Part shown: positions 1 through 5,984 of the stretch, piece after piece
Numbering within the stretch: position 1 is the stretch's first letter
How the letters are laid out: every line of letters starts with the position of its first letter
Program-made: the position numbers and the translations under genes
The notes under the pieces: generated by a model
Told to the model about the DNA's origin: nothing
What the model saw: only the letters and a program-made list of their open reading frames with translations
The model's database searches: none
NCBI GenBank assembly: GCA_035493195.1
Contig: DATJIM010000035.1
Span: 1-9,330, forward strand
Direction: 5' to 3'
Length of the DNA: 9,330 nt
Origin: Schlegelella_A sp035493195
GTDB lineage: Bacteria; Pseudomonadota; Gammaproteobacteria; Burkholderiales; Burkholderiaceae_C

Positions 1-495
1 GCGGCGGCGAACGCGACGACGTACAACGTTTATCGCGCGACGACGAGCGGCGGCGAAGGAGCGACGCCGTACCGCACCGGCGTCTCGACGACGTCGTTCG
101 CCGACACGGCGCCTGTCGCCGGCGTGCCCAACTACTACCAGGTCAGCGCCGTCAACGGAGCGATCGAGAGTGCGAAGTCGGTCGAAGCGAGCGCGACGCC
201 GCAGGGGCCCGTGCCGCCCGTCGCTCCGACGAACACGACCGTCGGGCAGGTCGGCGTGAATCTGAAGGTGACGTGGACGCAGTCGGCCACTTCAGGCATC
301 ACGGCGAACAGCGTCTACCGTGCGACGAGCAGCAGCGGCCCGTTCACGCGCATCGCGACGCTGGCTCCTGCCGTCTCGTTCACCGACAACACCGTGGCCG
401 CGAAGACGACGTACTACTACCGGGTGACCGCGGTCGGCGGCAACGCCGGGCTCGAAAGCCCGCCGTCGGCGACGGTCAGCGCGAAGAGCAAGTGA
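1..495 (+). CDS. Fibronectin type III repeat protein, C-terminal fragment (5' end outside window)
   Basis: The reading frame is open from base 1 to the TGA at 493-495, so this is the last 164 residues of a larger protein. It contains two tandem units of about 95 residues, each with the Fn3 landmarks. These are V-Y-R-A-T at residues 10-14 and again at 105-109, an S-F-x-D turn (32-35 and in the second unit), and a Y-Y-x-V strand with a following A-V-x-G (45-53 and the Y-Y-Y-R-V-T-A-V segment near the end). Fn3 modules are adhesion or spacer domains in extracellular enzymes and surface proteins of bacteria. What lies N-terminal (catalytic domain, signal peptide or more repeats) cannot be seen. 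The protein stops right after the second unit with no anchor, sorting signal or membrane helix. The next gene's ribosome binding site overlaps its stop, so the two are probably co-expressed. Fn3 identity is fairly sure; the role of the whole protein is unknown. Confidence 0.8.
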   Translation, partial: AAANATTYNVYRATTSGGEGATPYRTGVSTTSFADTAPVAGVPNYYQVSAVNGAIESAKSVEASATPQGPVPPVAPTNTTVGQVGVNLKVTWTQSATSGITANSVYRATSSSGPFTRIATLAPAVSFTDNTVAAKTTYYYRVTAVGGNAGLESPPSATVSAKSK

Positions 496-499
496 GGAG
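494..499 (+). promoter_or_regulatory. Shine-Dalgarno for the small secreted protein, overlapping the upstream stop
   Basis: GAGGAG lies six bases before the ATG at 506 and overlaps the TGA of the Fn3 gene at 493-495. It fixes the start of the downstream gene and suggests translational coupling of the pair. Confidence 0.7.
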
Positions 500-505
500 C
501 CGAAC

Positions 506-946
506 ATGAAACGACCCACGTCTGTCGGTCTTGTCGTCCAAGTCGCGTGTGCGGCGCTGGTCACGGTCGCCCCCGTCGCGTCGACGTTTGCGCAGTCGGC
601 GCGGAGGGACCTCGACGAATCGTGGTGGGCGGCGATCGGCCCTGACGGCGTGCAGCGCGTCAACGTTCGCTGCGGGCCGAACTTCCTCGATCCCCGCAAC
701 ATCGTCGTCCGTGCCAACGTGCCGCTGCAGATCTCGGTGAGCACCACCGGCGATGTCATTGGCCACAACTTCACTCTGACGATCGGACGAAACACGATCG
801 ACGCGCCGGTCGACCCGGCGCAGAAGTCGTTCATCGTCTCGCCGAGTCTCAGCGGACGCTTCGAGGCGCTCTGCCGCGACACCTCGAGACCCGACAGCCC
901 GGCAGCGCGGGCGGCGAAGACGGCGACCTTCATCGTCGTTCCCTGA
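506..946 (+). CDS. Small secreted cupredoxin-like protein with incomplete copper site
   Basis: A 146-residue protein with a Sec-type signal peptide: K2-R3, a hydrophobic stretch around 7-25, and a T-F-A cleavage site after residue 29. The mature part has a cupredoxin-like pattern. F-L-D-P-R-N-I-V-V at 60-68 resembles the 'F.P..i.v' strand, a hydrophobic strand follows at 72-80, and G-H-N-F at 86-89 matches the position of the first copper ligand His. C123 in F-E-A-L-C-R-D matches the Cys-ligand strand. The downstream His and Met ligands of a type 1 site are absent: after C123 there is no His or Met, and a charged Ala-rich segment (124-139) takes the place of the ligand loop before a final strand. 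The role is therefore probably not classical electron transfer. A degenerate copper binder or structural partner of the Fn3 protein is possible. An extra Cys (C56) could pair with C123. Cupredoxin assignment is moderate and rests on pattern only. Confidence 0.7.
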   Translation: MKRPTSVGLVVQVACAALVTVAPVASTFAQSARRDLDESWWAAIGPDGVQRVNVRCGPNFLDPRNIVVRANVPLQISVSTTGDVIGHNFTLTIGRNTIDAPVDPAQKSFIVSPSLSGRFEALCRDTSRPDSPAARAAKTATFIVVP

Positions 947-1024
947 CCGTGTCCCCCGCCGTCGTGTGCGTCTGCGGCGGTCCGGCAGGCCTGAAGCGCA
1001 AGCGGCCATAGCCCCCGCATTCGA

Positions 1025-1041
1025 GGGCGTTTGCCACGCCC
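1025..1041. repeat. Perfect inverted repeat in the intergenic region
   Basis: GGGCGT (1025-1030), TTGCC loop, ACGCCC (1036-1041): a 6-bp perfect stem with a 5-nt loop, in the 183-bp gap between the secreted-protein gene and the glycan operon. It has no T-run on either side, so it is not a standard intrinsic terminator. It could be an operator half-site pair, a weak hairpin, or chance in GC-rich DNA. The rest of 947-1129 shows no supported small ORF or RNA gene. Confidence 0.35.
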
Positions 1042-1060
1042 GGGCCAGGAAAACTTGCTA
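1031..1060 (+). promoter_or_regulatory. Weak candidate promoter for the glycan operon
   Basis: TTGCCA at 1031-1036 resembles a -35 hexamer. TTGCTA at 1055-1060, 18 bp further on, is the only plausible -10-like element. The A-rich spot GGAAAAC just before it is the least GC-rich stretch in the gap, and the site is about 70 bp upstream of the ATG at 1130. The match to consensus is poor and the -35 overlaps the inverted repeat, so this is tentative. Confidence 0.25.
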
Positions 1061-1129
1061 CCGTCGGGCGACGCCGGCCAACGGGTCGCCTCGGCTGCGC
1101 CGTCGGGAACCCCGTTCGCGGCGCGCTGA

Positions 1130-2170
1130 ATGCCAAACGACGACCGTCAGGATGAACGAACGAACCCGCGCGGGGTGCCATTGACCGATTCCCAACGCGG
1201 TGCGGACGAGCGCGCGGGGAGCCTGTGGCGGCGAAGCAGGCGGCTGACGCTGCTGCTGTCGCTGTCGGCGTTTGCCGCGTGTGTCTTCTATGTCGTGACG
1301 CGCTTCCAATGGCGTGCCGCGCTCGAGGTCCTGGCCGGCGTCGACTACCTCGGGCTCGTGGGCGCAGTGTGCATCCTCCATTTCGGCTACATCCTGCTCA
1401 GGACCTGGCGCTGGAAGATGGTGCTGAACCGGGCCAATCCAGGACTTCGATTCGTCGAGCTGTACTGGATCACCGCGATCATCGTGAGCCTGGGCAACAT
1501 CACGCCCGGCCAGTTCGGCGAGGCGGTGAAGATCGAGGTGCTGAAGCGTCGCGGCCTCGTCGGGCGCTTGCCGGGTCTCGGCGCGTTCGTCATCGAGCGC
1601 CTCATGGACTTGACCATCGTGGCGGCGATGGGTGCCGGCGGGTTGCTGCTCGGCGATGGCGTGCGGGCGCGCTTCCCGGCACTGATCGACGCGATCGGCA
1701 TCCTGATCGCGTGCGTGATCGGCGCGCTCGTGCTCCTGTTCCGGTTCGATCCCGGTGGCCGCGTGTCGCATTGGCTGGCCCAGGTGAGGGCCGGCAGCGG
1801 CACCCCGCTCGTCTGGGCCAGGATGTTCGTGCTCTCGCTGGCGTCGTGGGCGCTGGTCGGCGCCGGTTGGCAGGTCTCGCTCGCGGCGGTCGGCATCCAC
1901 ATCTCGCTCGTCGAGATCCTCTGGTTCATCTCGCTCGTGACGCTGGGCACGTTGTTGTCGCTGGTTCCCGGAGGCATCGGCGTCACCGAGGTGCTCGCCT
2001 TCGGCTCGTTGTCGACGATGGGAGTCGGCGATGTCGCAGCGCAAGCGGGCGCGATGATGCTGCGGATCTACGGATTGATCATCATCGCGTTCGGCCTGGC
2101 TCACTGGGCCCTGTGGCTGCTGTATGCGCGCGCTGCGGCGGCACGCCCCGCAGAAGCGAGCACCGAATGA
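1130..2170 (+). CDS. Lysylphosphatidylglycerol synthase TM-region / UPF0104 family membrane protein (flippase-like)
   Basis: A 346-residue inner-membrane protein with a charged cytoplasmic N-terminus (1-38) and about seven to eight hydrophobic segments, for example near 39-58, 71-90, 112-124 and the last at about 317-340. Two family-diagnostic loops are present: N-I-T-P-G-Q-F-G-E-A-V-K at 123-134 (P-G-x-x-G-E) and V-P-G-G-I-G-V-T-E at 279-287. The family is the membrane half of MprF and the free-standing UPF0104/AglD-type proteins, often found in polysaccharide loci and proposed to move or transfer lipid-linked molecules. There is no aminoacyl-transferase domain, so the length fits the free-standing type. 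It heads the operon, and its TGA overlaps the next ATG (ATGA). The start is uncertain: no Shine-Dalgarno precedes ATG 1130, and a GTG at 1175 would remove 15 polar residues. Family is secure; substrate and true activity are unknown. Confidence 0.85.
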   Translation: MPNDDRQDERTNPRGVPLTDSQRGADERAGSLWRRSRRLTLLLSLSAFAACVFYVVTRFQWRAALEVLAGVDYLGLVGAVCILHFGYILLRTWRWKMVLNRANPGLRFVELYWITAIIVSLGNITPGQFGEAVKIEVLKRRGLVGRLPGLGAFVIERLMDLTIVAAMGAGGLLLGDGVRARFPALIDAIGILIACVIGALVLLFRFDPGGRVSHWLAQVRAGSGTPLVWARMFVLSLASWALVGAGWQVSLAAVGIHISLVEILWFISLVTLGTLLSLVPGGIGVTEVLAFGSLSTMGVGDVAAQAGAMMLRIYGLIIIAFGLAHWALWLLYARAAAARPAEASTE

Positions 2171-2877
2171 GCAAGCGCGTCGCGATCCTGCAGTCCAACT
2201 ACGTGCCATGGAAGGGTTACTTCGACCTCATCAACAGCGTCGACGAGTTCATCCTTTACGACACCGCGCAGTTCACCAAGAACGACTGGCGCAATCGCAA
2301 CAAGATCAAGACCGCGCGCGGCGTGTCCTGGCTGACGATTCCGGTCCGCCACGACTTCGGGCAGTCGATCGCGGAGACCAGGGTCAGCGACCCGATCTGG
2401 GCGATGCGGCACTGGGACCAGATCAAGCAGAGCTACGCCGGCGCCGCGCACTTCAGGGAGTTCGGACCGCTGTTCAAGAGCCTGTATGACGAGATGCGGC
2501 AGGTCAGTTACCTCAGCGCGATCAATCACCGTTTCCTCGTCGAGGTCAACGCGATCCTCGGCGTGAAGACAGTGGTGAGCTGGTCGAAGGACTATCGGCT
2601 GGTCGACGGGCAGACCGAGCGCCTCGTCGACCTCTGCCGGCAGGCGGCGGCGAGCGAGTACGTGTCCGGTCCGGCCGCGAAGGCGTATCTTCAGGAAAAC
2701 CTGTTCGAGGGAGCGGGGATCGCGCTTCGGTATATCGACTATTCAGGCTACCCTGAATACCGGCAGCTCCATCCACCGTTCGAGCACGGGGTCAGCATCC
2801 TCGACCTCATCTTCAACGAAGGATCGAACGCCGATCGCTACCTGAAGACCACTTCTCGATCTGCCGCCTCACGCTGA
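2167..2877 (+). CDS. WbqC family protein
   Basis: A 236-residue soluble protein matching the WbqC-like family throughout. The N-terminus has Q-S-N-Y-x-P-W-K-G-Y-F-D at 9-20. The family's K-N-D-W-R-N-R-N-K-I block is at 38-47. A middle helical region and a C-terminal Y-x-E-Y-x-Q-L-H-P-P-F-E-H-G segment come next, followed by S-I-L-D-L-I-F-N-E-G. It is near family length, with only a short Ser/Arg-rich tail that overlaps the next gene. WbqC genes recur in O-antigen and other glycan clusters beside sugar aminotransferases. No reaction is firmly established as far as I know, and a role in modifying the amino sugar (for example acylation) is inference. The ATG overlaps the upstream TGA (ATGA) and its own TGA overlaps the next ATG, so translation is probably coupled. 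The frame is open further upstream, but that is a shadow of the membrane-protein gene; the conserved N-terminus fixes this start. Confidence 0.87.
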   Translation: MSKRVAILQSNYVPWKGYFDLINSVDEFILYDTAQFTKNDWRNRNKIKTARGVSWLTIPVRHDFGQSIAETRVSDPIWAMRHWDQIKQSYAGAAHFREFGPLFKSLYDEMRQVSYLSAINHRFLVEVNAILGVKTVVSWSKDYRLVDGQTERLVDLCRQAAASEYVSGPAAKAYLQENLFEGAGIALRYIDYSGYPEYRQLHPPFEHGVSILDLIFNEGSNADRYLKTTSRSAASR

Positions 2878-3857
2878 TGGACATCTCGGTCGTCATTCCC
2901 GTCTACGGCTGCCGTGCCTGCCTCGAGGAGCTGCATCGCCAGCTCTCCGCTGCGTTGGTACCGCTCACGTCCGACTACGAGATCGTGCTCGTCAACGATG
3001 CCTGCCCGCAGAACTCGTGGGAAGTCATCAAGGCGATCGCGAATCGGGATCCGCACGTAAAAGGCATCGATCTGTCGCGCAACTTCGGCCAGATCCGTGC
3101 CATCACTGCCGGCCTTCACCATGCCAGCGGCGACTGGGTCGTCGTCATGGACTGCGACCTCCAGGACAAGCCCGCGGAGATCGCACGCCTCTATGCGAAG
3201 GCGGTCGAGGGCTACGACGTCGTGTTCTCGCGTCGCGCGGAGCGAAAGGACGGCTTCGTGAAGACGCTGCTCTCGCGGCTGTTTTACCGGACGTACGCGT
3301 ACTTCACCGCCGGCTCGTTCGACAACCGCATCTCCAACTTCAGCATCAGCCGCCGCATCGTCATCGACAACTACCTGCGCATCGGGGACCAGAATCGCGC
3401 GTTCGTGCTGTTCATCAACTGGATGGGCTTTCGGTCGACGGTGATCGACATCGACCATGCCGAGCGCGCTTCTGGCAAGTCGTCGTACTCGCTGCGCAGG
3501 CGGCTCAAGCTGGCGCTCGAGATCATCACGACGCAGTCGAACAAGCCGCTCATCCTGTCGATTCGCACGGGGTTCACGGTCTCGCTGCTGGCCCTGCTCT
3601 ATGCCGTGTACCTCGTCGTTCGCTACTTCTACTCGGGCGTCAGCGTCGAGGGATGGACCAGTACGATCGTCTCGATCTACTTCGTCGGCGGCATCCTGCT
3701 GGCGCAGCTGGGAATCGTCGGTCTGTACGTGGGCTACGTCTTCGATCAGACCAAGGGGCGACCGATCTTCATCGTCAGAGAGCTGTACCAGAAGCGTCAG
3801 TCGACGATAGCCACCGCCGACCTCGCGAAGCCGGTCGAAGTCGGAGCGCCGAGATGA
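2877..3857 (+). CDS. Family 2 glycosyltransferase, polyprenyl-phosphate-sugar synthase type (GtrB/ArnC/DPM1-like)
   Basis: A 326-residue enzyme. A GT-A domain starts at once with S-V-V-I-P-V-Y (4-10). V-N-D-A at 39-42 is the nucleotide-binding Asp, and L-S-R-N-F-G-Q at 66-72 is typical of the DPM1/GtrB branch. D-C-D-L-Q-D at 92-97 carries the DxD metal site, and E-R-x-S-G-K-S-S-Y at 196-204 matches the 'R..G.S.Y' motif near the active site. Two C-terminal membrane helices follow (about 224-248 and 262-289), as in ArnC and GtrB, then a polar tail. The expected reaction is transfer of a sugar from a nucleotide donor to undecaprenyl phosphate on the cytoplasmic face. The sugar is unknown; the neighbouring WecE-type gene makes a 4-amino-4,6-dideoxy sugar a candidate. 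Its ATG lies within TGATG over the WbqC stop, with no clear Shine-Dalgarno, so it probably depends on translational coupling. The family call is strong. Confidence 0.9.
   Translation: MDISVVIPVYGCRACLEELHRQLSAALVPLTSDYEIVLVNDACPQNSWEVIKAIANRDPHVKGIDLSRNFGQIRAITAGLHHASGDWVVVMDCDLQDKPAEIARLYAKAVEGYDVVFSRRAERKDGFVKTLLSRLFYRTYAYFTAGSFDNRISNFSISRRIVIDNYLRIGDQNRAFVLFINWMGFRSTVIDIDHAERASGKSSYSLRRRLKLALEIITTQSNKPLILSIRTGFTVSLLALLYAVYLVVRYFYSGVSVEGWTSTIVSIYFVGGILLAQLGIVGLYVGYVFDQTKGRPIFIVRELYQKRQSTIATADLAKPVEVGAPR
3843..3846 (+). promoter_or_regulatory. Shine-Dalgarno for the sugar epimerase gene
   Basis: GGAG lies seven bases before the ATG at 3854, inside the end of the glycosyltransferase gene. 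It supports this ATG over the longer open frame upstream. Confidence 0.55.
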
Positions 3858-4822
3858 TCGTCGTGACAGGAGCCACCGGATTCGTCGGCCGGTACCTCGT
3901 GGACTACCTGGTGAGCCAGGGCGAGCAGGTCGTCGCCGCCGGGCGATCGACGGCGCGACGGTCGTTCTTCAGCGACCTCGGCGTTTCCTTCCGCCAGCTC
4001 GACGTCAGCGATCCCGCCGCCTTCGCGGAGCTTCCGGGCTCGGGAGTCAAGGCCTTCATCCATCTCGCGGCGACGATTCCCGCGGCGGTCGAGGACCCGA
4101 AGTCCGACATCTTCCTGAAGACGAACACGCTGGGAACGTTCTATGCGCTCGAGCACTGTCGCAGGAACGGCATCCCGACGTTCCTGCTGACGACGACGCT
4201 CTACGAGGCGATCGAGCACACCGAGATGCCGATCGCCGAGTCGAGCGGCCGCTGCTACTCGCTGGTCGGAGACCACGCTTCGTACGTCATCTCGAAGATC
4301 GCGGCGGCACAGTACGTCGAGCACTACGCCCGCGAATACGGCTTGCAGGGCATCGTCCTGCGGTTCACCGGTTTGCTCGGCTACGGGCGCCAGGAGGGCT
4401 TCTGGCAGGATGGCGTCTTCCATCCGAGCGCCTTCGAAGTGTTCTACAGGCGTGCGAAGGCGGGCCAGCCGCTCGAGATCTGGGGCACGCACACCGCCCG
4501 GCGCGATTCGCTCTATGTCAAGGATGCGGTGCGGGCGATCCACATGGCGATCTCGAGCCCGAACGCGCACGGCCTCTACGGAATCGGTTCCGGCGTCGGG
4601 CGCACGAACGAAGAAGAGGTCCTGACGTTTGCCAAGGTCTTCGGCTCGGCAGGCAGTCCGGTTCCCGTGGTGTATGTTCCCGAGAAGGCCGAAAAGCCGA
4701 AGACCTACTATTTCGACATCGCCAAGGCGAAGCGGGAGTTCGGCTGGGAGCCGCTCTACGATTTCGCACGGACGCTCGTCGACTACGACGCCGAGGTCGA
4801 GGCCGGCCGATTCAAGGACTAG
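3854..4822 (+). CDS. NAD(P)-dependent sugar epimerase/dehydratase/reductase (extended SDR)
   Basis: A 322-residue extended short-chain dehydrogenase. The Rossmann glycine motif G-A-T-G-F-V-G is at 6-12, straight after the chosen start, and the next strand ends in A-G-R at 29-31 (Arg suggests NADP, inference). D50 follows the third strand. H-L-A-A is at 70-73, an N-x-x-G-T turn is at 91-95, and the catalytic Y-x-x-x-K is Y144-V-I-S-K148. The usual catalytic Ser/Thr position is a T-T-T run (113-115). The C-terminal part has L-R-F-T-G-L-L-G-Y-G, a W-G substrate-loop segment (I-W-G-T), R-D-S-L-Y-V-K-D-A and F-G-W-E-P, as in sugar-nucleotide epimerases. Such enzymes act on NDP-sugars in the cytoplasm. 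Next to a WecE homologue, a 4-keto-sugar reductase, epimerase or related role is plausible, but substrate cannot be read from sequence. It overlaps the upstream stop by four bases (ATGA) and ends two bases before the next GTG. Confidence 0.87.
   Translation: MIVVTGATGFVGRYLVDYLVSQGEQVVAAGRSTARRSFFSDLGVSFRQLDVSDPAAFAELPGSGVKAFIHLAATIPAAVEDPKSDIFLKTNTLGTFYALEHCRRNGIPTFLLTTTLYEAIEHTEMPIAESSGRCYSLVGDHASYVISKIAAAQYVEHYAREYGLQGIVLRFTGLLGYGRQEGFWQDGVFHPSAFEVFYRRAKAGQPLEIWGTHTARRDSLYVKDAVRAIHMAISSPNAHGLYGIGSGVGRTNEEEVLTFAKVFGSAGSPVPVVYVPEKAEKPKTYYFDIAKAKREFGWEPLYDFARTLVDYDAEVEAGRFKD
4814..4818 (+). promoter_or_regulatory. Shine-Dalgarno deciding the GTG start of the transaminase
   Basis: AAGGA lies six bases before the GTG at 4825, at the end of the epimerase gene. 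Together with the conserved N-terminal I-P-F-N motif it selects GTG 4825 over the ATG at 4852. Confidence 0.6.
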
Positions 4823-4824
4823 TC

Positions 4825-5958
4825 GTGCATATTCCGTTCAACAAGCCCTACATGACTGGCAAGGAGCTCTGGTACATCTCGCAGGCGCACGCGAGAGGCC
4901 ACCTCGCCGGGGACGGCGAGTTCACCAAGAAGTGCAGCCGCTGGCTCGAACAGCGCATCGGCGTGCCCAAGGCGCTCCTCACGCACTCGTGCACTGCGGC
5001 GCTCGAGATGGCGGCGATCCTCGCGGATGTCGGCCCGGGCGACGAAGTCATCATGCCTTCGTACACATTCGTCTCGACGGCAAACGCGTTCGTACTGCGC
5101 GGCGCGAAGCCGGTGTTCGTCGACGTCCGCGCCGACACGCTCAATCTCGACGAGACCAAGATCGAGAGCGCGATCACGCGCCGCACGAAGGCGATCGTGC
5201 CGGTGCACTACGCGGGGGTCGGCTGCGAGATGGACACGATCATGGCGATCGCCGACCGCCACAAGCTGATCGTGATCGAGGACGCCGCCCAGGGCGTGCT
5301 CTCGACCTACAACGGCCGGCCGCTCGGCAGCATCGGGCACATGGCGGCGTTTTCGTTCCACGAGACGAAGAACCTGATCTCCGGCGAGGGCGGGGCGCTC
5401 CTGCTCAACGACCAGCGCTTCGCCGAGCGCGCGGAAATGATCCGTGAGAAGGGCACGAACCGCAGCCAGTTCTTCCGCGGACAGGTCGACAAGTACACCT
5501 GGATCGACATCGGCTCTTCGTACCTGCCCGGCGAGATCGTCGCGGCCTTTCTCTGGGCGCAGATGGAGGAAGCCGAGTCGATCCACGCGCGGCGGCTCGC
5601 GGTGTGGGCAGCGTACGAACGCGGACTCGCCGGGATCCCCGACATCGTGCAAATGCCCGGCGTGCCGGCGTCGTGCAGTCACAACGCCCACATGTTCTAT
5701 CTGCTGTTCCCGACGCTCGAAACGCGGACGACCTTCATCCGCGCCCTGAAAGAGGACAGCATCACGTCGGTCTTCCACTACATTCCGCTGCACTCGGCTC
5801 CGGCAGGGCAGTCGTTCGGCCGCGCGTGCGGGACGATGACGAACACCGAGCGCGCGGGCGAATGCCTTGCGCGCCTTCCGCTCTGGCTCGGCCTCGAGGA
5901 GCACCAGCAGCACGTCATCGACCGCGTGCGCTCGGCGATCGATCGGGCGGTCCTGTAG
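4825..5958 (+). CDS. wecE: dTDP-4-amino-4,6-dideoxygalactose transaminase (WecE/RffA type)
   Basis: A 377-residue PLP enzyme of the DegT/DnrJ/EryC1 family, about the length of E. coli WecE (376 as I recall). Known reaction: dTDP-4-keto-6-deoxy-glucose plus glutamate gives dTDP-Fuc4N. The N-terminal I-P-F-N is at 3-6. The substrate/PLP loop S-C-T-A-A-L-E-M is at 55-62, followed by P-S-Y-T-F-V-S-T-A-N-A-F-V-L-R-G at 78-93. P-V-H-Y-A-G is at 126-131, and E-D-A-A-Q-G at 152-157 carries the ring-stacking and binding D153 and Q156. The Schiff-base lysine is K182 in F-H-E-T-K-N, followed by G-E-G-G. R-E-K-G-T-N-R-S-Q-F-F-R-G-Q-V-D-K-Y-T-W and the late V-F-H-Y-I-P-L-H are WecE hallmarks and separate it from ArnB or generic DegT members. 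It starts with GTG, has a good Shine-Dalgarno, and closes the operon. The dehydratase and nucleotidyltransferase supplying its substrate are not in this window. Confidence 0.93.
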   Translation: MHIPFNKPYMTGKELWYISQAHARGHLAGDGEFTKKCSRWLEQRIGVPKALLTHSCTAALEMAAILADVGPGDEVIMPSYTFVSTANAFVLRGAKPVFVDVRADTLNLDETKIESAITRRTKAIVPVHYAGVGCEMDTIMAIADRHKLIVIEDAAQGVLSTYNGRPLGSIGHMAAFSFHETKNLISGEGGALLLNDQRFAERAEMIREKGTNRSQFFRGQVDKYTWIDIGSSYLPGEIVAAFLWAQMEEAESIHARRLAVWAAYERGLAGIPDIVQMPGVPASCSHNAHMFYLLFPTLETRTTFIRALKEDSITSVFHYIPLHSAPAGQSFGRACGTMTNTERAGECLARLPLWLGLEEHQQHVIDRVRSAIDRAVL

Positions 5959-5966
5959 CGCGCGGT

Positions 5967-5984
5967 CCGCCGCTAGCGCGGCGG
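5967..5984. terminator. GC hairpin at the convergent operon junction (possible bidirectional terminator)
   Basis: CCGCCGC (5967-5973), loop TAGC, GCGGCGG (5978-5984): a perfect 7-bp stem with a 4-nt loop. It sits 8 bp after the wecE stop and spans the last codons of the convergent gene, whose TAG is read from 5975-5973. It has no T-run on either strand, so it is not a canonical intrinsic terminator. The position, symmetry and purely G/C stem fit a bidirectional hairpin that slows polymerase or protects 3' ends. Confidence 0.45.

Noticed and set aside
956..980. CCGCCG/CGGCGG hairpin after the secreted-protein gene as a terminator
   Set aside because: The stem is 6 bp with a 13-nt loop and no T-run. 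Such pairs are expected by chance at this GC content.
1225..2166. Upstream extension of the WbqC frame through the membrane-protein gene
   Set aside because: It is a shadow of the UPF0104 gene. WbqC proteins begin with the Q-S-N-Y-x-P-W-K-G motif found just after ATG 2167.
1058..2209. Minus-strand open frame of 383 codons opposite the UPF0104 gene
   Set aside because: The translation is Arg/Asp/Gln/His-rich without domains. The plus strand has a convincing membrane protein with family motifs.
3017..3853. Upstream extension of the epimerase frame
   Set aside because: It is a shadow of the glycosyltransferase gene. The Rossmann glycine motif sits at residues 6-12 from ATG 3854, as expected for a true N-terminus.
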